Of a DNA stretch of 64,000 nt, positions 1 to 9,000 are shown piece after piece. The position numbers and the translations under genes are program-made. The stretch covers positions 62,001 to 126,000 of the forward strand of contig CAVRYA010000010.1 in the NCBI GenBank assembly GCA_963725315.1. Direction: 5' to 3'. The notes beneath the pieces are model-generated. The model did no database searches, was not told where the DNA came from, and saw nothing but the letters and a program-made list of their open reading frames with translations. How positions within the stretch are numbered: position 1 is the first letter of the stretch; every line of letters starts with the position of its first letter. The DNA comes from JBBRHQ01 sp963725315 (GTDB taxonomy: Bacteria > Actinomycetota > Thermoleophilia > Solirubrobacterales > 70-9).

Positions 1-129
1 GCGGCTCGCGAGCTCGGAGTCGGCGAGGAGACGGTCAAGACCCACACCAAGAACATCCTCGTCCGCCTCGGCGCCGCCAACCGGGCCAATGCGGTGGCGA
101 TCGCCCTACGCGAGTCGCTGATCGAATAG
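1..129 (+). CDS. LuxR-type DNA-binding protein, C-terminal end only
   Basis: The last 42 codons of a gene that starts before the window, ending in TAG. The translated end reads as the recognition part of a LuxR/GerE helix-turn-helix, with EETVKTHTKNILVRLG followed by an AANRANAVAIALR helix, the usual place for this domain at the extreme C-terminus of response regulators and other LuxR-family regulators. The sensory or receiver part is outside the window, so the signal it responds to cannot be read. It points toward the minus-strand HDOD-LuxR gene that ends at 324, which carries a similar C-terminal domain. Confidence 0.85.
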   Translation, partial: AARELGVGEETVKTHTKNILVRLGAANRANAVAIALRESLIE

Positions 130-232
130 CGCTGCGGCTCGAGCCCTGATCGCTACGGCGCAAAGCGCGGGTACAGGCTGTCACCCGGTGCGCTCACAGA
201 GAATGGATCAGATGCTCTCCTGCGGCGGGTGG

Positions 233-299
233 CATGGATGGGAGGACCCATTGCCGAGCACCCGCCGTGGAGCGGAGGCAATGGTGGGTCCCATCCATG
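233..299. repeat. imperfect palindrome between convergent genes
   Basis: Two arms, CATGGATGGG at 233-242 and CCCATCCATG at 290-299, pair over 10 bases; a second block, CCATTGCC (248-255) with GGCAATGG (277-284), adds 8 pairs with a 5-base internal mismatch and a loop of about 21 bases. It sits in the 194-base gap between the convergent LuxR gene end (129) and the HDOD gene end (324). It has no T-run on either strand, so it is not a textbook terminator, though its place fits a bidirectional transcript end. Nothing else is visible in this gap. Confidence 0.6.
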
Positions 300-323
300 A
301 CAGGACCCGCCGGCCGGAAACCC

Positions 324-1463
324 CTAGATCCAGCCCCTGTCTCGCGCCGTCAGAACAGCCTGGGCCCGGTCGACGGCGCCGATCTTGCCGTAGACGTTGT
401 GCAGGTGGGTACGGATGGTCGAGACCGAGAGCTGCATCTCGCCGGCGATCTGCTTGTAGACCATCCCCTCGGAGAGGTGGCGGAGGACGTCGAGCTCGCG
501 TGCCGAGAGGGGGCAGGGCTCGGTCGCCCTCGGGGTTTCCGGGCGCGGGTAGGGCACCTCGTAGAGCAGTTCCCGCATGGTCTCGCGGTCGATGCCGCAG
601 CGCTCGCAGGTCTCCTTCAGCCGCTCCGGGTTGACTGCGTCGCCCTGCGAGTAGCGGCCGATCATGTCGGCGGCGGCGACCAGGGCGGCGAGGCCGTCGG
701 CGCCTTCGGCGTGATGGCGCTCGATCGCGACGGCGATCCTCTGCGGGAGGTTCCAGCGCCGCGCCAGCACCCCGCCGACCAGGGCGTGGTCGATCCCGAG
801 CTGCTCGCGCTCGTCGCGAAGGCGCTGCTCGGGGGTGCGGGAGGCGGCGTCGAAGTAGGGCTTGTAGCCGGGGTGAAGGCGAGAGATGACCAGGCGGCCG
901 ACGTCGTGGAGGAGTGCGACGACCGCGAGATCGTCGCGCTCGGAGAAGCCGGTCACCCGGGCGATCTGGTCGGCCGCCCTCTGAGTCGCCAACGCGTGGA
1001 TGCGGAAATGCTCGGGGCGCAGCTCCCAGCCGCCGTTTGGCTCGAAGAAGTCATAGACGGGCGCGGTGCCGGCGATCGCCAGCACCCCGGAGGGCTTCAG
1101 CACGTCGAGCGCCTGGGGGATGTTGGCGACGCCCCCCGCGGCCCTGGCGCCGCGGTTCGCGAAGCGCAGCACGGAGATCGTCAGGGCGACGTCGGCCTCG
1201 ACCGTTTCGACGATCTCGCCGACCCGGGAGGTCTCCGCCGTCGCAGCCCTCATCACCCGCTCACGCGACTCGACCAGGACTGGGAAGCGCTCGACCGCCT
1301 CGAATGCCTCGGCGAGGCGGCTGCCGGGAGCGGGGCCGCGGTTCTCGCCCGTGGCCTTGCCCGGGACCTCCTCCGAGGACCCCCGGCCGTTGGTTTGGCT
1401 CTTGCGCGCTGCCATCGTCTCGGTAGCCGCGACGCCAGGCGCCGCGGGTCGTTCGTTCCGCAT
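324..1463 (-). CDS. HDOD domain protein fused to a LuxR-type helix-turn-helix
   Basis: A 379-residue predicted cytoplasmic regulator. After a polar, low-complexity first 45 residues, residues about 50-290 match the HDOD family (metal-free or degenerate HD-type domains used in bacterial signalling), including an ALLHDVGRLV stretch with the HD pair and a later IERHH motif. Residues about 315-379 form a LuxR/GerE helix-turn-helix (LSARELDVLRHLSEG, then STIRTHLHNVYGKIG). The fusion implies that the HDOD part senses something or binds a partner and the C-terminus acts on DNA; the signal is unknown. ATG at 1463 is used; an in-frame ATG 16 codons later (MAARKSQ) is also possible. Stands alone, with gltX starting its own unit behind it on the same strand. 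Confidence 0.8.
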   Translation of the reverse strand: MRNERPAAPGVAATETMAARKSQTNGRGSSEEVPGKATGENRGPAPGSRLAEAFEAVERFPVLVESRERVMRAATAETSRVGEIVETVEADVALTISVLRFANRGARAAGGVANIPQALDVLKPSGVLAIAGTAPVYDFFEPNGGWELRPEHFRIHALATQRAADQIARVTGFSERDDLAVVALLHDVGRLVISRLHPGYKPYFDAASRTPEQRLRDEREQLGIDHALVGGVLARRWNLPQRIAVAIERHHAEGADGLAALVAAADMIGRYSQGDAVNPERLKETCERCGIDRETMRELLYEVPYPRPETPRATEPCPLSARELDVLRHLSEGMVYKQIAGEMQLSVSTIRTHLHNVYGKIGAVDRAQAVLTARDRGWI

Positions 1464-1546
1464 TCCTCATCGGCAGCAGGAGGCACCCGGTTTAGCTCTG
1501 GCGCAAGCGGGGACGCCGCACCCAGCCGCGATCCGGCCCCTCCGTC

Positions 1547-2953
1547 CTAGCCGGCGGCGGCCTGCTCGCGGCCGAGGCGCTCCAGCGCGGCGTCGATCCT
1601 GGTCAGGGACTCCTCCCTGCCCAGCGCTGCCAGCGATTCGAAGATGCCCGGCGAGACGCTGCTGCCGGTGATCGCCACCCGGATCGGCTGATAGACCTTG
1701 CCGGGCGCGACGCCGAGGCGCTCGGGCACGGGCGAGAGCGCGGTCTCGACGGCGTCGGAGTCGAAGTCGTCTGCGCCGGCCAGCGCCTGGCGAGCGTCGG
1801 CGAGCGCTGCCTTCGCCCCGTCCCTCATCACCTTCCCCCAGGCCTTCGGGTCCTCGACCGGCGGCTCGAAGAGGAAACGGATCAGCGGCCAGACCTCGTT
1901 CAGGGTCTGGGCCTTCTCCTGGACGATCCCGCAGGCGCTCCGCAGCCGCACGTCGGGTTCGCGGCCGAGGTGGGCGGCGACCGCCGCGATGTAGTCGTCG
2001 AGCGCCATCTCCCGCATGTAGCGGCCGTTGATCCAGCGCAGCTTCTGCTCGTCGAAGATCGCCGAGGCGCGCCCCACGTCCTCGATCCGGAATCGCTCGA
2101 TCAGCTCCGGGGTGCTGAGCAGGGTGGCGTCGTCGTCGGTCCCCCATCCCAGCAGGGCCAGGTAGTTGCGGACCGCGGCCGGCAGGTATCCGGCCTCGCG
2201 CAGCTCCTGCACGGAGGCGGCTCCGTGGCGCTTGGAGAGCTTCTTGCCGTCGGGGCCGTGCAGGAGCGGCAGGTGGGCGTAGCGGGGCGGCCGCTGTCCA
2301 AGCGCCTCGAGGACGAGCAGCTGTTTGGGCGTGTTGGAGAGGTGATCGTCGCCGCGGACGACGTCGGTGATCTGCATCTCGGCGTCGTCGACTGCGACCG
2401 CGAAGTTGTAGAGGACCGAGCCGTCACCCCGGGCGATCACGAAGTCGTCATAGCTCGCGTTGGGGAAGACGACCTCGCCCCTGATCACGTCCTCGACCAC
2501 GGTCTCGCCCTCGTCGGGCACCCGCAGGCGCACCGCGGCGCCCTCCCCCTCGCTCGGCTCACCCCGGTAGCCCCGCCCGGTCCCGTGGCGCTCCTTCCAG
2601 GCCCGGACGTCCTCGGCGGTCGCGGCGTCGCGGTAGGCGGCGCCGGAGGAGAGCAGATCCTCGAGGGCGGCCTGGTGGCGCGGCGCGCGCTCCGCCTGGG
2701 AGATCGGACCCTCGTCCCAGTCGAGCTCGAGCCAGCCCAGGGCGTCGAGGATCTGCTCGACGTTCTCGGGCGTGGAGCGCTCGCGGTCGGTGTCCTCGAT
2801 CCGCAGCAGCAGCGAGCCGTCACCGTGGCGCGCCATCAGCCAGTTGTAGAGGGCCGTGCGGGCACCACCGATGTGCAGGGCGCCGGTCGGCGAGGGTGCG
2901 AATCTGACTCGGAGGTCTTTGCTCAAGGCGGGGATCGGCGCGGATGTTTCCAC
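1547..2953 (-). CDS. gltX: glutamyl-tRNA synthetase
   Basis: Class I aminoacyl-tRNA synthetase that charges tRNA-Glu with glutamate in the cytoplasm. The 468-residue length is normal for the family. The ATP-binding HIGH motif appears as HIGG at residues 27-30 after RFAPSPTGALH, and the KMSKS loop as KKLSKRHG near residue 240. The C-terminal anticodon-binding helical domain is complete. Start is a GTG at 2953. The short gene beginning at 2977 is transcribed in the opposite direction, so the 23 bases between them must hold both promoters. Whether the enzyme is discriminating (Glu only) or also misacylates tRNA-Gln cannot be settled here; gatCAB is not in the window. Confidence 0.97.
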   Translation of the reverse strand: METSAPIPALSKDLRVRFAPSPTGALHIGGARTALYNWLMARHGDGSLLLRIEDTDRERSTPENVEQILDALGWLELDWDEGPISQAERAPRHQAALEDLLSSGAAYRDAATAEDVRAWKERHGTGRGYRGEPSEGEGAAVRLRVPDEGETVVEDVIRGEVVFPNASYDDFVIARGDGSVLYNFAVAVDDAEMQITDVVRGDDHLSNTPKQLLVLEALGQRPPRYAHLPLLHGPDGKKLSKRHGAASVQELREAGYLPAAVRNYLALLGWGTDDDATLLSTPELIERFRIEDVGRASAIFDEQKLRWINGRYMREMALDDYIAAVAAHLGREPDVRLRSACGIVQEKAQTLNEVWPLIRFLFEPPVEDPKAWGKVMRDGAKAALADARQALAGADDFDSDAVETALSPVPERLGVAPGKVYQPIRVAITGSSVSPGIFESLAALGREESLTRIDAALERLGREQAAAG

Positions 2954-2962
2954 AGCCGCGCC

Positions 2963-2968
2963 TAGACT
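2963..2968 (+). promoter_or_regulatory. -10-like hexamer for a probably leaderless transcript
   Basis: TAGACT (TANNNT type) ends 8 bases before the ATG at 2977. This spacing puts the expected transcription start at or next to the start codon, and no Shine-Dalgarno sequence lies between. It supports choosing 2977 rather than the upstream ATG at 2944 as the start. Inferred from spacing only. Confidence 0.5.
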
Positions 2969-2976
2969 TGCCGCCG

Positions 2977-3231
2977 ATGCCGGTCTTCAACGTCCCGATC
3001 AGCGGCGCGGCCCTCGATCCGGTGGTGGTGGCCCTTGAGATGGCCGAGATCCACGCGACGGGTCCCGCCTCGGCCGGGTTCGGCCCCGGCGGCCTCTCGA
3101 CCGACGAGGTCGCCCGCGCCGTCGCGGTCGTCGACGCCGAGGACGCCGAGGCGGCGCTGGCCGCCGTCCGGGCCTGCGTGCCGGCCGGGAACGACTGCTT
3201 CGTCGGCCGGCCAGAGCCCACGTCGAGCTAG
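2977..3231 (+). CDS. small protein of unknown function
   Basis: An 84-residue acidic, Ala/Val-rich protein that I do not recognise. It begins MPVFNVPISGAALDPVVVA and ends with VRACVPAGNDCFVGRPEP; the two cysteines are about ten residues apart. No signal peptide or membrane segment is evident. The start was chosen at 2977 because of the -10-like element directly upstream; an in-frame ATG at 2944 would overlap gltX. Its TAG stop lies within the putative -10 of nfo, whose ATG is 9 bases downstream, so the two could be co-transcribed. Codon use is like the neighbours, which supports a real gene. Confidence 0.6.
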   Translation: MPVFNVPISGAALDPVVVALEMAEIHATGPASAGFGPGGLSTDEVARAVAVVDAEDAEAALAAVRACVPAGNDCFVGRPEPTSS

Positions 3232-3240
3232 ACCGCGCCA

Positions 3241-4104
3241 ATGCTGATCGGCGCCCATGTCTCCACCGGCGGCGGCCTGACCAAGGCGCTCGAGCGCGGC
3301 GAGCAGCTCGGCTGCGACTCGATCCAGGTCTTCAACCAGAGCCCGCGGATGTGGCGACCCACACGCTACTCGGCCGACGACTTCGCCTCCTTCCGCGAGG
3401 CGATGGGCGAATCGAGGGTCGACGCGGTGATCATCCACGCCGTCTACCTGATCAACTGCGCGACCAAGGACCGCGAGCTGCGCCGCAAGTCGCTCGCCTC
3501 CCTGACCCACGCCCTGCGGGTCGGCGACGGGATCGGCGCTGCGGGGGTCGTGCTGCATCCCGGCGCCCAGAAGGGCGAGCCGCTCGGCCCCTCGATCAGG
3601 CGCGCGGCCAAGGTGATCGCGTCAGCGCTGAAGGAGAGCGATCGTTGCCCGCTGTTGCTCGAGCAGACAGCCGGCCACAGGGGTTTGCTCGGCCGCGACT
3701 TCGACCAGACGGCGGAGCTGATCGAGCGGGCCGGCGGCGGCAAGCGGCTCGGGCTCTGCCTGGACTCGTGCCACCTCTTCGTCCAGGGCTACGAGATCAC
3801 CGACGCCGCCCACCTCGGGGCCGTTCTGGACGAAGCCGACGCCAAGCTCGGGCTCGAGCGCCTCGGCGCGGTGCACGTCAACGACGCGGCCGCCCCGCTC
3901 GGCTCCTGCCGGGATCGCCACGCCAATATCGGCAAGGGCGAGATGGGGCGCGAGGGCCTCGCCGCCTTCCTCTCCGAGCCCCGCTTCGAGGGGCTGCCGG
4001 CGACACTCGAGACGCCCGGACCGAAGAAGAAGGGCCCCGATCGCAAGGAGGTGGCGACGGCCAGGCGGCTGCGCAAGGCGGGGCTGAAGGCCCGCGGACG
4101 CTAG
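3241..4104 (+). CDS. nfo: endonuclease IV (AP endonuclease)
   Basis: Zinc-dependent AP endonuclease that cuts 5' to abasic sites in base-excision repair. The 287 residues cover the whole TIM-barrel family. Diagnostic segments in order: GAHVSTGGGL near the N-terminus, QVFNQSPRMW, HAVYLINCA, VLHPGAQKG, LLLEQTAG, CLDSCHLFVQGY, VHVNDAAAPLGSCRDRH, and LETPGPKKKG at the end, together carrying the His/Asp/Glu metal ligands. TAGACC lies 6 bases before the ATG, again suggesting leaderless transcription. The stop overlaps the convergent acyl-CoA dehydrogenase gene by 4 bases. Confidence 0.96.
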   Translation: MLIGAHVSTGGGLTKALERGEQLGCDSIQVFNQSPRMWRPTRYSADDFASFREAMGESRVDAVIIHAVYLINCATKDRELRRKSLASLTHALRVGDGIGAAGVVLHPGAQKGEPLGPSIRRAAKVIASALKESDRCPLLLEQTAGHRGLLGRDFDQTAELIERAGGGKRLGLCLDSCHLFVQGYEITDAAHLGAVLDEADAKLGLERLGAVHVNDAAAPLGSCRDRHANIGKGEMGREGLAAFLSEPRFEGLPATLETPGPKKKGPDRKEVATARRLRKAGLKARGR

Positions 4105-5387
4105 TTGATGTGCAGGCCGGAGATCGCCCGCGAGATCACCAGGCGCTGGATCTCGGAGGTGCCCTCGAAGATCGTGTAGATCTTCGCGTCGCGGTGCATC
4201 CGCTCCACCGGGAACTCGCGGGTGTAGCCGTTGCCGCCGAGGATCTGGATCGCGCGCTCGGTCGCCCAGACCGCGACCTCGCCCGACTTCAGCTTCGACA
4301 TCGAGCCCTCGGCGTTCTCGAACGGGACCTGGTTCCGCCCCATCCACGAGGCGCGCCAGACGAGCAGCCTGGCGGCGTCGATCTCGAGCTTCATGTCGGC
4401 GAGGGTGAAGGCGATCGCCTGGTTCTCGATGATCGCGCGGCCGAACTGCCGCCGCTCCTTGGCGTAGGAGAGCGCGAACTCGTACGCCGCACGGGCGATG
4501 CCGAGCGCCTGCGCACCGACCGTGGGCCGGCTGGCCTCGAAAGTGGCCATCGCCGCCTGCGAGCGCCCCTGCTTGCCCTCGCGAACCCGGGCCAGGCGCT
4601 CGTCGAGCTTCTCCTTGCCGCCGAGCAGACAGGAGCCCGGGACCCGGCAGTCGTCGAGGTGGACGTCGGCGGTATGTGAGGCTCGCAGGCCGTGCTTCTT
4701 GACCTTCGCGCCCTGCTCGCACCCCTTGGTGCCGGGCGGGATCACGAAGGCGGCGTGACCGCGCGAGCCGAGCTCGCGGTCGACCGAGGCGATCACCACG
4801 TGCACGGCGGCGATGCCGCCGTTGGTCGCCCAGGCCTTCTGGCCGTTCAGCACCCACTCGTCGCTCGCCTCGTCGTACTTGGCGCTGGTGCGGATCGCGG
4901 AGACGTCGGAGCCGGCGTCAGGCTCCGAGGAGCAGAAGGCCGCGACGGCGGGCTCCTCGGGCGTACCGAAGCACTGCGGCACCCATTCCCCGAGCTGCTC
5001 GGGGGTCCCCTGGCCGAAGATCGCCGCGACGGCGAGCGAGGTGCCCATGATCGACATCCCGATCCCTGCGTCGCCCCAGAACAGCTCCTCGGTGGTGATC
5101 GGCAGGGTCAGCCCGGTCTCATCGCCCCAGAACTGGGCCAGCGCCTCGAAGCCGTAGAGGCCGATCTTGGCCGCCTCCTGGATCACCGGCCAGGGCGTCT
5201 CCTCGCGCTCGTCCCACTCGGCTGCCGCGGGCCTGACGACGCCCTCGGCGAAACCGTGAACCCACTCGCGCAGGTCCTTCTGGTCCTGGTTCAGCTCGAG
5301 GCTGAACCGCGGCACATCCGCGCCCTCGGGCGAGGACCCGTTGGTCACCTCGGCGACGAGCTCTTCGGCTCCTGCTGTCTCGCTCAT
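4101..5387 (-). CDS. acyl-CoA dehydrogenase
   Basis: FAD enzyme of 428 residues that introduces a 2,3-double bond into an acyl-CoA thioester, usually in fatty-acid or branched-chain amino-acid breakdown. The middle region has the FAD/substrate segments AAFCSSEPDAGSDVSAIRT and WVLNGQKAWATNGG; the C-terminal part has YAKERRQFGRAI, ILGGNGYTREFPVERMHRDAK and the IFEGTSEIQRLVI motif that carries the usual catalytic Glu. The first 30 residues are an acidic, disordered-looking extension. The chain-length preference cannot be told from sequence by eye, and no beta-oxidation partners are adjacent. Confidence 0.93.
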   Translation of the reverse strand: MSETAGAEELVAEVTNGSSPEGADVPRFSLELNQDQKDLREWVHGFAEGVVRPAAAEWDEREETPWPVIQEAAKIGLYGFEALAQFWGDETGLTLPITTEELFWGDAGIGMSIMGTSLAVAAIFGQGTPEQLGEWVPQCFGTPEEPAVAAFCSSEPDAGSDVSAIRTSAKYDEASDEWVLNGQKAWATNGGIAAVHVVIASVDRELGSRGHAAFVIPPGTKGCEQGAKVKKHGLRASHTADVHLDDCRVPGSCLLGGKEKLDERLARVREGKQGRSQAAMATFEASRPTVGAQALGIARAAYEFALSYAKERRQFGRAIIENQAIAFTLADMKLEIDAARLLVWRASWMGRNQVPFENAEGSMSKLKSGEVAVWATERAIQILGGNGYTREFPVERMHRDAKIYTIFEGTSEIQRLVISRAISGLHIN

Positions 5388-5493
5388 GAAAGAAAGATTA
5401 CATGGAACGATGTCACGGTTGCGATCGGCGACACCGGTCCGCCCCGTCCGTTGGCCCTAAAGCAGGCTGAAACGCCTGCCGATAGAGCCGCCG

Positions 5494-5706
5494 ATGCAGA
5501 CGATGCGATGCCTGCGCTGTGACTCGGTCCTCTTCCTCGGCGGTGCGACCTGCCCGCGCTGCGGAGGGGACGCCGTGCCCTTCAGCGGAGCCCCTCAGGC
5601 GAAGGCGTCGCGAAGGTCGAAGGCCCTCAGGCCCTCGGGCCCCTCGTCGGTGCAGTCGAAGAAGCGCGGGTTGACGCACTCGAACGCCGGGCCCTCGCCC
5701 TCGTAG
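5494..5706 (+). CDS. possible short zinc-ribbon protein
   Basis: An ATG-initiated frame begins MQTMRCLRCDSVLFLGGATC and continues PRCGG: two CxxC pairs 11 residues apart, a typical treble-clef or zinc-ribbon arrangement of very short actinobacterial proteins. The remainder to codon 70 is Ser/Lys/Pro-rich and has no clear character. Its last 112 bases run antisense to the better supported gene at 5595-5990. Such a convergent overlap is unusual, so either the true frame is shorter (an indel could hide an earlier stop) or this is chance. Uncertain. Confidence 0.35.
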   Translation: MQTMRCLRCDSVLFLGGATCPRCGGDAVPFSGAPQAKASRRSKALRPSGPSSVQSKKRGLTHSNAGPSPS

Positions 5707-5990
5707 GCGCGCTCAACCGTGAACTGGCACTGGGGCAGCGGCGGCCCGGTCATCTTGACGCCGCCGAAGCCGCCGGGCCGCAGCACCGCATCGAGCTCGA
5801 TCTCGGCCGCGAACACCTCCTGCATGCAGCCCACGTAGTGGCGGCCGTTGAGCGTGTCGACGTAGCTGTAGAGGAAGGCGCAGCCCAACTCGATGCAACC
5901 GCGGGGCTCGACCAGCTTGTCGCAGAAGGATCGGCACTGCCGGCACTCGCCGATCCTTGCGGTGCTCTCCTCTCTCTGGCGCGTGGCCAT
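5595..5990 (-). CDS. cysteine-rich conserved-type protein of unknown function
   Basis: A 131-residue protein with nine cysteines, several in metal- or cluster-like spacing: CRQCRSFC, CIELGCAF, YVGCMQEVF, then single Cys in PQCQF, FECVNP and FDCTDEG. No membrane segment or signal peptide is seen. The pattern suggests bound zinc or an Fe-S cluster, but the function is not recognised. The ATG at 5990 has a TAGACT hexamer 9 bases upstream (6000-6005), consistent with leaderless transcription. It lies downstream of dnaE on the same strand but is separated from it by a repeat element at 6034-6095. Confidence 0.8.
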   Translation of the reverse strand: MATRQREESTARIGECRQCRSFCDKLVEPRGCIELGCAFLYSYVDTLNGRHYVGCMQEVFAAEIELDAVLRPGGFGGVKMTGPPLPQCQFTVERAYEGEGPAFECVNPRFFDCTDEGPEGLRAFDLRDAFA

Positions 5991-5999
5991 CGCCCGCTC

Positions 6000-6005
6000 A
6001 GTCTA
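6000..6005 (-). promoter_or_regulatory. -10-like hexamer for the gene starting at 5990
   Basis: Read on the minus strand this is TAGACT followed by 9 bases and then ATG. Same hexamer as at 2963-2968, with nearly the same spacing to the start codon and no Shine-Dalgarno sequence. Confidence 0.5.
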
Positions 6006-6033
6006 GGCGCCCGGGGGCGCCGGCGGGTGGCGC

Positions 6034-6095
6034 TTGCCGGCGCGGTGTTAGCGCCGGCACAGGCATGTCAGGGGGCGGAGCCGCCGCAATTCATT
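6034..6095 (+). repeat. dispersed ~65 bp repeat, copy A
   Basis: This non-coding stretch matches, in inverted orientation, bases 11625-11692. Shared blocks are TTGCCGGCGCGGT, CGCCGGCA, AGGCATGTCAGG, GGCG, AGCCGCCGCA and ATTC, with only scattered substitutions and a 2-base length difference. The start forms a hairpin (GCCGGCGC, loop, GCGCCGGC). It lies between the dnaE stop and the cysteine-rich gene. Two similar non-coding copies 5.6 kb apart are unlikely by chance; whether it is a REP-like element, a regulatory site or a terminator is unknown. Confidence 0.65.
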
Positions 6096-9000
6096 CAAGC
6101 CGCCATCACCCCGGGGCCGAGCAGCCCGTCGAGCTCCGCGCGCAGCCCGCTCGAGGGCTGCACCCGGTAGCCGTCGCCGAACCGCAGGCGCCGCAGGCCC
6201 TCGCGGGTCTCCATCTCGAGCAGGACCTCGGTGTCGCCCTGGAAGTGCTCGAAGACAGACTTCAGCTCCTCGACCAGGTTCGGGCCAAAGTCGACGGCGT
6301 TGATCCTCAGGGTCAGCGGTCCTGAGGGCCGTCTCGCTGCTGCGGAGCCCGCGGCGCGCTCGATCTCCTCCCGGTCCGGCTCGAAGCGCTCGGCCTCGGC
6401 AACGACCAGCTTCGTCTCGCCCCGCTCCTTGTGGTCGACCCGGCCGCGGACGATGACCACAGCGTCGGGCGCGATCACCGAGGCGCTGGCGGCCTCATCG
6501 GCCTTGAAGACCAGCATCTCGATCTGGCCCTCGACATCGTCGAGGGTCGCGAACATCATCTGCGATCCGCTCTTGGTGCGGATCTTCTTGCACTCGGTGA
6601 CGATCCCCCCGACGGTGACGAAGGAGCCGTCCTGGCGGCTCGCCAGCTCGGAGATCGGGCAATCGACCCTGGCCCGGAGCGCGTCGCGGACCTCCGAGAG
6701 CGGGTGCGAGGAGAGGTAGGTGCCGAGGGTCTCCTTCTCCATCGCCAGCAGCTCGCGACGGTCGAACTCGGCGGCGGATATCGGCGGCCGTTGGACCGTG
6801 GCGCGGGAGGCGCCCTCGGCCTCGCCGAAGTCGAAGATCGAGCCCTGCCCGAGCTGGGCGTCCTCCTGAGCCTTCTGACCGGCCGCCTGGGCCGCCGGCA
6901 GTGCCTCCAGCATGCCCTTGCGGGAACTGTTGGTCGAGTCGAGCGCCCCGCACTTGATCAGGCACTCGATCGCGCGCTTGTTGACGGCGCGGGCGTCAAC
7001 CCGCTCGCAGAAGTCCCAGATCGAGGAGAAGGGGCCATCCTCCCGCGCCCGCAGGATCGCCTCGACGGCCGAGTGCCCGACGTTCTTGACGGCGTCGAGG
7101 CCGAAGCGGATCGCCTTCTCGGAGACGACGAAGCCGTGATCGGAGGAGCTCACGTCCGGCGGCAGGACCTCGATCCCCATCTCCTCGCAGCGATTGACGA
7201 AGAAGGGGACCTTGTCCTTGGTGTTCATCACCGAGGAGATCAGCGCCGCCATGTACTCGGCCGGGAAGTTGGCCTTCAGGTAGGCGGTGCGGTAGGCGAT
7301 CAGCGCGTAGCAGGCGGCGTGGGACTTGTTGAACGAGTAGTCGGCCGCCGCCTTGTTCAGCGCCCAGAGGTCGCTCGCCAGCCTCCGATCGGTCCCCGAG
7401 GCGGCCATCCCCTCCATGAACTTCGACTCCATCGTCGCCATCAGCTCGCGGTTCTTCTTGCCGATCGCCTTGCGCAGGTCGTCGGCCTCGGCGGGGCTGA
7501 AGCTCGCCATCCGCTTGGCGATCTCCATCAGCTGCTCCTGGTAGAGGACACAGCCGTAGGTCGGCTCGGTGATCGGCCGCAGGCGGTCGTCGGGGTAGCG
7601 GATCGAGGCCGGGTTCGCCTTGCCCCGGGCGTAGTCGGGGATGTAGCGCATCGCGCCAGGCCGGTAGAGGGAGACGAGGGCGACGATGTCGTCGAACTCA
7701 CTCGGACGGACCTTCTTCATCGCCTCCCGCATCCCCTCGGACTCGAGCTGGAAGACGCCGGTCCCATCGCCCGCGGCGAGCATCTCGAAGGTGGCGGCGT
7801 CGTCCATCGGGATCTCGGCGATGTTCAGCTCGATCCCCCGCGAGCGGTCGATGATCTCGACCGCGTCCTCGATCACGTCGAGGTTGCGCAGCCCGAGGAA
7901 GTCCATCTTCAGCAGCCCGATCTCCTCGATCGGCTTCATCGAGTACTGGGTGACGATCTTGTAGGAGCGCTCGCCGGAGCCCGACCCGTTGCCGTTCCCC
8001 GCCGGGGCGCTCTTGTCCTCTGCAAGCTGCAGGGGGACGATCTCCTGCAGGGGCCGGTCGGCGATCACCACCGCGGCGGCGTGGATCGAGGCGTTGCGGA
8101 CGATTCCCTCGAGACCCTTTGCAACGTCGAGGATCCGCTTCGCGTCGGGCTCGGCGTCATAGGTCTGGCGCAGCCCCTCTCCGGTCTTCAGGCATTCCTC
8201 GAAGCTGGGGCTCCGACCCATGATCGGCTCCGGGATCAGCTTCGCGAGGCGGTCCCCGGTCGCGTAGTCGTACCCCAGCACCCTGGCGGCGTCGCGAGTC
8301 GCGGCCCGCGGCGCCATCGTGCCGAAGGTGATGATCTGGGCCACCGACTCGCGGCCGTACTTCTCGGCCACGTAGCGGATCACCCGCTCGCGCCCCCGAA
8401 CCGAGAAGTCGATGTCGATGTCCGGCATCGACTTGCGGCCCGGGTTGAGGAAGCGCTCGAAGAGCAGGTCGTTGGCGAGCGGGTCGAGGTCGGTGATGTT
8501 CAGCGCGAAGGAGATGATCGAGCCGGCGGCCGAGCCGCGGCCCGGCCCCACCGCGATCCCGTTCTGCTTGGCGTAGCGCACGAAGTCCCAGACGATCAGG
8601 AAGTAGGAGGAGAACCCCATCTCCTCGATCACCGCGAGCTCGAGCTCCATGCGCTCGCGGGCCTCGGCGGGCGCGGGATCGCCGTAGCGGCCGCGCAGGC
8701 CCTCATCGGCGATCCGGCGCAGCATCTCCTCGGGCTCGGAACCGTCCTCGGTCGGGTAGCGAGGCAGCAGCAGCTTGCCGAGCTCGATCTCCACCTCGCA
8801 GCGCTCGGCGATCTCGAGCGTCATCGGCACCGCCTCGGGCCACTCCGAGAAGGACTCGGCCATCTCCTCGCCGCTCTTCAGGAAGAACTCGTTGGTGTCG
8901 AAGGTGAGCTTCGGCGCCTCCAGGGTCGACTTCGTCTGCACGCAGAGGAGCGCCGCGTGGTTGTCGTAGTCCTCGCGGCGCAGGTAATGGACGTCGGCGG

